Source: Paramoeba atlantica
Lineage: Eukaryota; Discosea
DNA length: 64,000 nucleotides
NCBI GenBank assembly: GCA_977017575.1
Contig: CDRNVI010000094.1
Span: 57,412 to 121,411, forward strand
Reading direction: 5' to 3'
The notes below the pieces were generated by a model. The model made no database searches. It was not told the DNA's origin and was given only the letters and a program-made list of their open reading frames with translations. The position numbers and the translations under genes are program-made. Positions 41,407 through 49,988 of the stretch are shown piece by piece; the first letter of the stretch is position 1, and every line of letters starts with the position of its first letter.

Positions 41407-43016
41407 TTACGGAAGACAATCTTTTTATCAAGTTTTTAGACGATATTCCTCAGGAGAAAGTTAAACACACGATTACTCGTACTCGACGAACATCGAAAGT
41501 GGCTCTTCCATCCGATTATAATCTTCCGTTGCACGTGAAATCCGGAATACCCGACATGCAGGTTAATACTCTCAGACGAATGATGAACAGCGAAGCAGAA
41601 CGCCGATTCGCAGAAACATGGGATACACTTGTTCGGCTACCGTCTACACCGACGATAGAGCAGCGATTCAAATCCTTTTTACCCCCAGCTGATATATCCG
41701 CTTTGTTGGAGACAGGAGTTATTTCACGGGTTGGATCCGAGGTAGTAAAGGCCAGACCTTCGATGGAGTGGGTGATTCCGTTCACGGTGGTGGAGCCAGC
41801 TGACGACGATTCGGAGCGACGTCGCTTTATAGCCTGGACCCGAGGCGATAACAATAGAATTCGCGAAGAGTACAAGCCTGAGGTTCCCGTTTGCCATGCT
41901 GCATATTACCTTCATCGGGTTCGAGACCAATGTGCTATTAAGCGGGATTTAGCGTGCGGGTTTTGGCAGGTGAAGATACCGGTGGAATCACGACAAAAAT
42001 TTCGCTTCCGTGACGAGCAGGGCACATTATACGAAATGAATGTTATGCCCATGGGGCATCGTTGTGCCCCCGAGATAATGCACACCCTTACGGCCACCAT
42101 TGGGGGTGACCCCCGATATTGTAATCGAGATGCGTCTTTTCCTGGAGGGGGTCTGGATGTTTACATTGACGGTATTCGTTTTGCGGGCGAGGTGTCTAAG
42201 GTGAATGAGTACGCGCGCTTCATTGATCGTCGTGCTATCAATGTCAATGCTAAGTTTAAGGATCATGGCGACCCGCCAATGGATGTTTATACCTTTAATG
42301 GGGTTACCTTTTTTCACCGAGATGGAAAGGTTAGTCTAGGGCCTAAGTTGACGCAACGGTTGCAAAGTGATGATTTCTTAGCGGGAACCTATGGGTCTTT
42401 GGAGGCAGGCGTTGGGAGGTTAATTTTTGCATCGGCCATCATGGGAATATGTATGCCAGAGTACCATTTGGAGTTGAAAATTGTTAGGCGCCGAATTTGT
42501 CGATTGAATCGCGAACCGAATTTACTTGATGATAAGGTCCCATTACCGACATCTGTCAGGATACGTTTGATGGCGTGGAGGGATAAATTGCTTTATCGTT
42601 CACCTGTTACACCGCCTCGCCACCCAGATACTGTTCCCCATCAACATACTTTGTTTACGGATGCGTCATCTGTAGGATGGGGGGCGGTCCTATATCTTGA
42701 TTACGGACCCATGTTTTGCACTGGGGCGCAGTGGCCGGCGGATTTTAATTACGAGGTTAATAGAGCTGAAGCGCGGGCAGTTCGACTCGCCTTTGAGAAA
42801 TTTCAAATTCACTTTAAGAAAGATACGTGTGTGGACTTGTTCATTGATAATACTTCGTGTGTGGCCGCTGTTAATAGAAAGGTTTCAAAATCAAATGGAA
42901 TTACCGAGGAGCTTCGTCGTTTACTGCATTTTCTGAACAAGAACGGCTTAGCGGTTAAAGCAGAGTACGTACGATCATCCGAGAACCCAGCAGATCATTA
43001 CAGTCGATATTTTTGA
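40935..43016 (+). CDS. Y1 reverse transcriptase-RNase H
   Basis: Open frame; recognisable RT begins near 41500 (LPLHVKSGIPDM...). RT: VIPFTVVEP, KRDLACGFWQVKIP (palm Asp), MPMGHRCAPEIMHTLTAT, and the catalytic box VYIDGIRFAG. RNase H follows: LFTDASSVGWGAVLYLDYG, VNRAEARAVRLAF, LFIDNTSCVAAVN, ENPADHYSR. The long overlap with the recombinase frame is also seen in Y2. The YxDG box is the same in Y1, Y2 and Y3. Confidence 0.8.
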   Translation: MLEGGKPLVRNGSVDQRTVLRSRVQQNCNLVGKAYEDVPPKPISPIHVYRHRGTGHGGARKVCSATKASPTDVMGYNFTSGCRDKENSRIGFRVTFGKARGDHSSSRGGGKRQSKFGGGPASCKTSEPGISSAVQCRSSDDCTGTGNAQSNAQVDHLITEDNLFIKFLDDIPQEKVKHTITRTRRTSKVALPSDYNLPLHVKSGIPDMQVNTLRRMMNSEAERRFAETWDTLVRLPSTPTIEQRFKSFLPPADISALLETGVISRVGSEVVKARPSMEWVIPFTVVEPADDDSERRRFIAWTRGDNNRIREEYKPEVPVCHAAYYLHRVRDQCAIKRDLACGFWQVKIPVESRQKFRFRDEQGTLYEMNVMPMGHRCAPEIMHTLTATIGGDPRYCNRDASFPGGGLDVYIDGIRFAGEVSKVNEYARFIDRRAINVNAKFKDHGDPPMDVYTFNGVTFFHRDGKVSLGPKLTQRLQSDDFLAGTYGSLEAGVGRLIFASAIMGICMPEYHLELKIVRRRICRLNREPNLLDDKVPLPTSVRIRLMAWRDKLLYRSPVTPPRHPDTVPHQHTLFTDASSVGWGAVLYLDYGPMFCTGAQWPADFNYEVNRAEARAVRLAFEKFQIHFKKDTCVDLFIDNTSCVAAVNRKVSKSNGITEELRRLLHFLNKNGLAVKAEYVRSSENPADHYSRYF

Positions 43017-43340
43017 AAGATGTTGTTTTCGAAGGATTGAATTACGCCATTTGTGAAAGCGCATATGATACGTATAGTAGATAAAAATAAGATATTGAGC
43101 GTTGAAAATCAAAAAAAGAAAAAAAAAAAAAAAAAAATAACGAAGACGAGGGAGACGTAAACTTCATGCAATCAATAACCAAGCAGAACGGACATGTGAG
43201 CGATTTTGATGTGTATGAGGAATGAGTGAGTGAGGAGACGAGATGACGAGGGGGGGGCTCTCAGATAGTAGGCAATCTGGGGTTTCTTCTTCTTGCCGTC
43301 ACTAGCGTTTGGGTGATTTGAAGACTGGCGAGTGGGTGGT
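43017..43340 (+). other. Y1 internal non-coding segment
   Basis: Between the RT stop and the inner-B repeat. Contains an A-rich run near 43110-43137 and GACTGGCGAGTGGGTGGT just before the repeat, a motif also seen next to the Y2 repeats. No gene seen. Confidence 0.6.
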
Positions 43341-43967
43341 CCCCGCCGGGGAACTACCCATTCGCAAGAGAGAGAAAGTTTGAATATTGTTTTGTGGACG
43401 TCCATATATTTTTTGTTATCATTACAGTCAGGATAGAAAAGTTGAAAGACATGTAGTTATTTAGTTTTATTTACTTGATGAATATTATTTACTTAGGACA
43501 ATTCTTTATATATTTTGTACAAAGATTTTATGATGAGCAATTCTTAGAGTTTACGGAAAGAATTGCTTGAATAAAATATTTATTCTTTGACCGTGGCCCT
43601 ACGGGGCACATATACATATATGTACCTGATTTTGCCCCCTCCGGGGGGAACCATGTAATTATAATTTTAGCATACTATACTATACATTATTTTACTCTAG
43701 TGACTTATAACCTTTTTCCACTCGCAAAAGGAAAGTTGCCCCACCCGCCATCCCCCAAACCACTCCCCGCCGGGGAACTACCCATTCGCAAGAGAGAGAA
43801 AGTTTGAATATTGTTTTGTGGACGTCCATATATTTTTTGTTATCATTACAGTCAGGATAGAAAAGTTGAAAGACATGTAGTTATTTAGTTTTATTTACTT
43901 GATGAATATTATTTACTTAGGACAATTCTTTATATATTTTGTACAAAGATTTTATGATGAGCAATTC
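43341..43967 (+). repeat. Y1 right-hand repeats: inner-B, inner-A, right-B
   Basis: Inner-B 43341-43543, inner-A 43544-43736, right-B 43765-43967, with a 28-bp spacer. Both B copies start CCCCGCCGGGGAACTACCC and end GATGAGCAATTC. This split-direct-repeat plan is the hallmark of Ngaro/VIPER/PAT elements. Confidence 0.9.
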
Positions 43968-44327
43968 CTTCCATACTACTTGGTTTTGGGGCCCGGAGTC
44001 GTGCTAATTACCTGTATTTCGCTCGATGTGTCAGGTCGGAAACCTTCGTCGCCGTTGGGCGAAATTTCGCCGTACTGAATCGGTCCGTTTTCCTGGACGT
44101 TCTTTGTACTCTTGTTGTGCTCGTTTTCTTTTTGGATGATAGCATCCTGCAGATCTTTAGCCTTCTTACGGTAACTGTCCATGGCAACGGCCGACGGATT
44201 TAACGGTCGTAAAACGAGTTCATCCAGAGTAGTGGGATCTTTTGGTGGAGGGGTGGCCGCCTGAGCGTACGTTGGTTCCTTACTCCAGTTCGTAAATGCT
44301 GTTTTCCGAGCGGTGTTCGTTCTTATT
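43968..44327 (-). pseudogene. RLE-A copy A13, upstream part (cut by Y1 and Y4)
   Basis: Minus frame ARKTAFTNWSKEPTYAQAAT then PPPKDP...LDELVLRPLNPSAVA, MDSYRKKAKDLQDAI, matching A10 residues about 260-320. The order of parts on both sides of Y1 is that of A10, which shows Y1 entered an RLE-A N-terminal region. Its upstream side stops where the Y4 repeat starts. Confidence 0.7.
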
Positions 44328-44806
44328 TTAATAGTCCACGTTTTGAAATTTAGCCGAAGGGCTGTTATGTATTTGCCTGCTGGCCCTTAGGGGCACATAG
44401 TTTCTTCGAATTATGATTTGTATTCCGAATTTTACATGGGCTGGGTATTTACTATTATCTTATATATCCTTGTTAGGTTGTTATTTTACTTCGCTTTAAG
44501 TTTTTGTGAGATCCCAATGAGATCCCAACGTTTGCGGGCTCCTCAGGAGCCGAGCCAGGACCGTGATCGCTCTCCAAAGCGTGACCGGGCGCCAACACCG
44601 GTTGAAACCTCCTCTTTTGCTTCCAAACGCCAGTCTCTTTCATGTCCTCCCGTGCGTCCCCCTATCCCTCCTCTCCCCACGCAGCCGGCTCCGCAGGTAT
44701 CCGCGCGACCTCTTCCTGTTCCCCCTACCCCTGGACCGGCGCGGCGCAAGGTACGCCCTTCAGGAAGAGCACTCAGCCCCGCCCGCGAACCGCCTAGCCG
44801 GGAGCT
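44327..44806 (+). mobile_element. Y4: 5'-terminal fragment of another YR element
   Basis: Starts with a repeat-like segment (TATTTTAATAG...TTTGAAATTTAG...GGCCCTTAGGGGCACATAG) similar to the inner-A repeat of Y2. ATG at 44518 opens MRSQRLRAPQEPSQDRDRSP, a Pro/Arg/Ser-rich frame in the position of a Gag N-terminus. It breaks off near 44806 at A14. Only the left end of the element survives. Confidence 0.5.
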
Positions 44807-45690
44807 CAAAGTTTTCATGATTCTGCGGATGCAGGTCCCGTAGTTTGGCGCATACATCGTCGTCTGTTAGTTCCTGTGGTCGCACTTCCTGATCTAGCAC
44901 TTTTGTTGCCTTAGAGACACACCCTTCTAGGGCCAGGCGGGTCGCTTTTTTTATGGTGCGTGCTTCTGTTTTGCTCAGTTCCTCCGCATCTCCAGCGTTT
45001 TCGTCATCCGGGATCGGCCGTTTTCTTCTTCGCCGAATCGACGCGGTTCTCACTACTGTTAACGAGTGCTTCATTGCGGATAAGACCCTATTCCAAATGT
45101 CGTTCCTGTCATCATACGAGTTGGCGGCGTAATTCCGCATAATGTCCCGGTAAATGGCTACGACACATGGTGCGAAATCGGCATGAATCGCTCGGAGCTT
45201 CGGCATCGGCGCTAAATCCAAATCTTCTTCAGTGTGTTGTGTTACGGGTGGGCTGGCAACCGGTATTGAGTTCATATGTTTATCCATAGCGGACTGTTTT
45301 TTAAGCCACTGAATCTTATATATTCGAACATTCGCTTGCGGGGGAAGAAAACCTTTGAAGGTGTTGTCGACCTTGTGACCTTGAACTCCGATATACTCCA
45401 TAGACAGCTTCGTTCTTACATTCCTGCGATTTATTGTAGCTACGGTACCTTTTGAAACACTCAACGTGGTTTGGCAATCAAAGCCCCAGGTCAGAAAACA
45501 TACATCACCAGTTTTGGCATTGCCAATGGCATTGGAAATTCCTTCCGACGTCATTGGGAAGTTATGTCGTGGGTCCATCGCGCTCGGGACTTCAGAATCG
45601 GGCTTCCTACTTACTCCGGTTTCGCTGGATAGATTTTCGGAGTCGGGATCGATCGGGTGTGGGGAGTGGCATTCATGAAAAACATGGGAC
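44806..45690 (-). pseudogene. RLE-A copy A14: N-terminal Tudor-like region to RT entry
   Basis: Minus frame VFHECHSPHP, FPMTSEGISNAIGNAKTGDV, Tudor-like FLTWGFDCQTTLSVSKGT...TKLSMEYIGV...FLPPQANVRIYKIQW, APMPKLRAIHADFAPCVVAI, RRRRKRPIP, KATRLALEGCVSKATKVLD, and ends at LHPQNHENF. RT, finger and endonuclease are lost on the left (Y4), and the far N-terminus is lost at the head-to-head junction with A15. Confidence 0.8.
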
Positions 45691-46299
45691 GTATTGGTAC
45701 ACATCCCAGGGTGCGCTCAGTGTTCGGGGCAGAACGCTACCGTGAAGCACAATCGTCTCGTCAAATACCTCTTTGATCTAAGTCAAAAGTCCGGGATACC
45801 TTGCGAACGTGAACCTAGGGCCTTCAGTTCCTGGAAGTGCGCCACATGTAAAGCGGCTGTGAATCCGGAAAACAGGGGAATTCATGAGAAGACATGCTCA
45901 GGGCGGCAGTTGTTCAGGTCAGGCCCTGACCTCGTGATTTATTGGTCAACAGGCGAACTGTTTTACGACCTTACAGTGATTCACGAGCTTGCGCCGTCGA
46001 ACATTAGTAAGACGTGCGCGAACCTGGCAAAAGACGCAATAAAAAGGAAGCATCAAACATACGTAGAATCAGGAAAGATCCCTGACGTAGCTTTCCAATG
46101 CTTGCCGGTTTTTTCTTGCGGATCCTTGCATCAGAACACCCGATTCCTCATCCATGTTTTGGCGGACGCTGCGTGCCTTGATCGCCATAGAACAGAGATG
46201 GAATTTAAATTACTGTTGCAAGAACAAAATGGGCTCGAAGCGTATGCGCAGCTTCGTAGCCACCTGGCCGACAGGAAGGTGCAAGAATTAAGTGTTTAG
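45691..46299 (+). CDS. RLE-A copy A15: CCHC tail and endonuclease, twin of A3
   Basis: Open frame of about 203 residues from HIPGCAQCSGQNATVKHN to VQELSV, with RSGPDLVIYW...FYDLTVIHE. It differs from A3 at one residue (KAAVN for KAVVN) and shares its proximal 3' UTR. 5'-truncated in the finger. A poly(A) of 19 (46420-46438) follows a 120-nt 3' UTR. Confidence 0.85.
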   Translation, partial: VLVHIPGCAQCSGQNATVKHNRLVKYLFDLSQKSGIPCEREPRAFSSWKCATCKAAVNPENRGIHEKTCSGRQLFRSGPDLVIYWSTGELFYDLTVIHELAPSNISKTCANLAKDAIKRKHQTYVESGKIPDVAFQCLPVFSCGSLHQNTRFLIHVLADAACLDRHRTEMEFKLLLQEQNGLEAYAQLRSHLADRKVQELSV

Positions 46300-46438
46300 T
46301 GTGGTAATCATATTCTATTAATGTATTATGGAGTAGATATTATGGTCTTAATACCAATTATCGATAAAAGGGTATCGCGCCACTCAGTTAGCGCAACCCT
46401 TACTGGCGTTGGCAAGGGCAAAAAAAAAAAAAAAAAAA
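46300..46438 (+). other. 3' UTR and poly(A) of A15
   Basis: Same as the A3 3' UTR for about 50 nt, then continues for some 70 nt where A3 already has its tail, so the two copies used different poly(A) sites. A19 at the end is joined directly to B10. Confidence 0.6.
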
Positions 46439-47309
46439 GGGTATCGTGGCAAGCGTTTTATAACCACGTCGCCTGTCGCCACGGTAGCAGCATCCCTGCC
46501 GCCTGGTGGGCTACAGAAGGTAGATTCCTGTGTGCTGCATGCGGGCGCTCTTACGATGTCAATAAAAGGGAAACACACCCACAGTCCTGCAAGGGAAAGA
46601 TGACAACCCCTCAAAGCCCATCACACATGTCACACCCAAGCGACGAAAGCCACCCCCCCACAACTCAGATGCATCAACCCGAGCTTCCTTCGTTGGCCTC
46701 TATTTCTCAGACACAATTGAGCACTTGCAAAGACGTCCCCGCCCGATGCCGTCATCTTTGGGGAGAAATCTTAACAAAAACGGCCGAAAACGCAGTCAAG
46801 GAAAACTCCCCCGCCGCGTGGACGTTATTCGCTATGCTCCCGAAGTGTCTCCTACCAGCTCCGCACCGAGGAGGACGCAAGAATCACACAACATACGCAT
46901 CATTCGTCGAAAAGTGCATGAACCGATGGCTGGCGCAAGATTACGCACCCTTGTGGAATGATACAGTAAACAACGCCCTCAAAAAGCAATCCGCAACCTG
47001 GGTGGGTCTTTCGCTGAGCACTACGCCTCCGACCAGAAAGCTCGACAGCGCCGTGAATCTGAGTCGGCGGGAAGCGACTTCACAGCAATGGTCGTAGAGA
47101 GCTACGGCTCTTGGAGCTCTAGTGCCTTAGCAGTACTTCGGAAAGTAGGAGAACGTCGGGCCAAAGCGTCCAACGGCATTCTCAGTGACGGAGCAGCTAC
47201 GCTACAGCTCGTCACAGACTTGAACATAACGCTGATGCGTCGCCAGGCACGTATAATGATATCAAGAATGCCGGTAGACGACCTTCCCACTCCGCTGATC
47301 GAGCAATAG
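46439..47309 (+). pseudogene. RLE-B copy B10, internally deleted
   Basis: First part: N-terminal zinc fingers (FYNHVACRH, FLCAACGRSYDV...HPQSC), LSTCKDVPARCRHLW, LPAPHRGGRKNHTTY, ending near 46985. Then the frame changes and resumes at GGSFAEHYASDQKARQRRES, FTAMVVESYGSWSSSALAVL, LNITLMRRQARIMI to the stop at 47309. About 2 kb with the whole RT, the finger and the endonuclease Asp pair are gone. The copy keeps a complete 3' UTR and tail, so it could be moved only by proteins of other copies. Confidence 0.8.
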
Positions 47310-47878
47310 CTTGGTAACGGAGGAGCAAGTAGCCCTCGTGGGATAATCGTTTCCTAACCACGCCGTTGTCGGCACAGGCCCACGTTAGCGCCCTCGCAAA
47401 CAACTGATCTGGAAGCTGGTCGAGTCGACAGAGTCTATGCTCACGCCTAGCTCGCCGAGGGCTAGGTACCCCAAGTGAGGTAGTACACGGGTAGTGAATC
47501 TCCTCCCCGTCGACCAGCTTCCTGTTTCGCGACCGTGTCGCTGTCGACACAGGCCCGCGCCTGCGCCCTCCCATATAACAAGGGAAGGGTTCACAAGTCA
47601 GGCCGTGGTGAGGTCGAAAGACCCGGTCCGGAACGCGCGGATGGATTGGGCGTGGATTGCTTCCTTTTTTATTATTATTGTTATCAGAATCATAAATAAC
47701 TTAAGGCAGGTTGAATTACTAGTTTTGGGCTACAACATGCGAAATTGCTAATTTGATTGCTTGTTTACAAATCATATACCCCCCCCCAATGGACCTTCAT
47801 GGTTCATGTATTGGGTAATATAGAGGCAATGCCGCGTTTCATACTTCTCCCCCCTTATTAATTGCAAAAAAAAAAAAA
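47310..47878 (+). other. RLE-B 3' UTR and poly(A) of B10
   Basis: Typical B 3' UTR: hairpin region GCTAGCTCGCCGAGGGCTAGG, GTGTCGCTGTCGACAC, GGTC-GAAA-GACC, and the variant AT-rich part GGGCTACAACATGCG also found in B5. Ends ATTGC then A13 (47866-47878). Confidence 0.8.
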
Positions 47879-48086
47879 GACGTATTAGGAGATTCGGTTT
47901 CGCTTTCGATGTCCTGTGGGATCGCGTGGGTATCAACAACAGGAACAGGCAGGAAGTATCCTCCACGCTCAACTCCGCCAGTTTCTAGCTCACTACCAAT
48001 ACACTGAGACAAGTTTTTAAGCTTGTCATCTCAAATACTTCTTAACACAAGTTTACATATTATAAAAGAACCTAATATTCTGATCT
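47879..48086 (-). other. Orphan minus-strand open fragment and AT-rich flank
   Basis: On minus, 48030-47880 reads DDKLKNLSQCIGSELETGG, VERGGYFLPVPVVDTHAIPQ, DIESETESPNT with no stop. It looks like coding sequence but I cannot assign it. The remaining bases up to the Y2 repeat are AT-rich. Confidence 0.35.
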
Positions 48087-48788
48087 GAAATTCACGTCGT
48101 CTTTTTCCTTCCCGACATAGAATCAATAAATGAAGTAAATAAAACATGAAACTTGAATAAAATCAACATTCACAAAATACACTCACTCTAAATCCCTTAT
48201 TCCTCAATACGCCTTCTCTCATATTCATCTTCCATACTATAGTATAATCCTTATTCCAAATTCAAGTAACTTACGAATGGGCATTGCCCACCAACCCGCG
48301 AAATGGTTGGGGGTTGGTGGGTGGGAACGATTTCGTAACTGTTTGAAATTGAATGTCTCTATTACACAAGAAATAATATTTGATATAATCCGATCAAACT
48401 AGAAAATTCAATAATAACTAGATCAATTAAAACATTCTCTCCGATAATTTATTATTAAGATCATAGTAATCATACTATGTGCCCCGAAGGGCCACCACTC
48501 ATCACGTATAATAAAAGTCGTCTAAATTTCAAATCGTATACTAATAGAAATTCACGTCGTCTTTTCCCTTCCCGACATAGAATCAATAAATGAAGTAAAT
48601 AAAACATGAAACTTGAATAAAATCAACATTCACAAAATACACTCACTCTATATCCCTTATTCCTTAATACGCCTTAATATATTATATTATAATTAATATA
48701 ATAATCATATTCATCTTCCATACTATAGTATAATCCTTATTCCAAATTCAAGTAACTTACGAATGGGCATTGCCCACCAACCCGCGAA
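48087..48788 (-). repeat. Y2 right-hand split repeats
   Basis: B copies at 48087-48302 and 48547-48788 (both begin GAAATTCACGTCGTC on plus and end ACCAACCCGCGAA), with an A segment 48303-48546 holding GTGCCCCGAAGGGCCACC. The sequence next to the inner-B copy, reversed, reads GACTGGCGAACGGGTTTGG, matching the Y1 motif in the same place. Confidence 0.8.
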
Positions 48789-48924
48789 CCAAACCCGTTC
48801 GCCAGTCACCACACCCTCACGCACACTCTCTCCTCGCATCTCACACTACCCGTTCACTGATGTCATGAACCAAGATTTAGTGGCGGCTGAATCTTGCTTC
48901 ATAAAAACACACACAACTCAATAA

Positions 48925-49031
48925 TTTTTAGGCTCTTCGTTAAACGCGGTGGTTGCTTTTAACTTAGAAGTCACTAATGCTGCGCGCTTCGCGTTGAAAA
49001 CTACCGCCGCGTTTAACGAAGAGCCTAAAAA
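48925..49031. repeat. Long inverted repeat (25-bp perfect arms)
   Basis: 48925-48949 (TTTTTAGGCTCTTCGTTAAA...) is the exact reverse complement of 49007-49031. The 57-nt loop has further near-complementarity next to the arms (GGTGGTTGCTTTTAAC with GTTGAAAACTACCGCC). It could be a foldback or MITE end or a hairpin RNA. No duplication of flanks seen. Confidence 0.75.
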
Positions 49032-49988
49032 AGAAAATTTAGCCTGGAAAACGGAAAGATTAAAGGCAAAAATAGCCGAATTTCGGGTAAAAATGGGGTG
49101 ATTTTCGCGTATTTTTGCTGTCAGAGCACCAAATCCGACATTTGCGCGTGGGAAATCACTCGTAGGCATGAATGAAAGCCTACCGAACGTATTGGGTAGA
49201 GAATGCGACTCCAACCATACCATTCTTTCGACACAAAAATGCCCCTTTAGGTCCGAAAAATACTTTTTCACCTTTTTTAGTCAAAATTGGGTCATTTTGA
49301 GGGGCGCACCACGGTTCGAAGAAGTGATACCTTGCGAAAACAACTGCGGAGAAAGCTAGTGTAGGTCCCAAACTATCGAAATACAATAGGGGAAACGATT
49401 TTGGAAAAATATTTTTTTTGTCATTTTTTTCGCTAAACTGAATTTTTTTTCAAAATTTTTTTTCCGAAAAAATCCGAACTTGGCGGACCCGTCATGCGGA
49501 TACGCGGGGGGGTCACCCCGGGGTAGGGGGGTGGAAAATGCGCGCCAAGACCCCGGCTACCCTTTCTGCAGTTTTTTTTCGAAAAAATTTGCTCGACCAT
49601 GCCCCCCCCTGGACCCCCCCCTGGACCCCCCCCATGGACCCCCCCCATGGACCCCCCCCATGGACCCCCCATTTTTTTCAAAATTTTTTTTCAGTTTTGG
49701 TCCACCGGAGCCCCCTTTTATATTTTTTTCTTCTATTATATTACTGTGTTCCTCTTTATATTTTCACTGTTTTTGTTCACTTTTTTTTCAATAATCGAGT
49801 GTAGAGCGGTAGTTTTACAACCACCGCAATAGTACCTCAGTAATAGTAATAGTAATCTGTTTTTTTTTTTAAATAAAGTTTTCGCGTCTGCTAGTTCCTG
49901 GCAAATTAGTGATGTACGTCGACGCGAATAGAAAAATTATGTGAAATAGAAAACTAAACGTTGCCTTTCACACAGTATGATATCCCTC
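49032..49988. other. Anonymous region with C-rich tandem tract
   Basis: No recognisable gene. 49480-49560 is GC-rich; 49597-49670 is a tandem tract of CCCCCCCATGGA-like units on the plus strand; 49400-49480 and 49670-49800 are T-rich. A T run at 49861-49870 precedes the segment next to the Y2 RT stop. It may be a separate insertion into Y2. Confidence 0.4.

Larger units (their letters stand above)
38962..43967 (+). mobile_element. Y1: YR retrotransposon of DIRS order, Ngaro/VIPER-like, structurally complete
   Basis: Gag, tyrosine recombinase and RT-RNase H lie between split direct repeats in the order left-A, genes, inner-B, inner-A, right-B. The paired A copies (193 bp) and paired B copies (203 bp) look identical, so the insertion is young. 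It sits inside RLE-A copy A13. It looks nearly whole, with about one break in the recombinase region. No poly(A) and no target duplication, as expected for YR integration. Confidence 0.85.
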
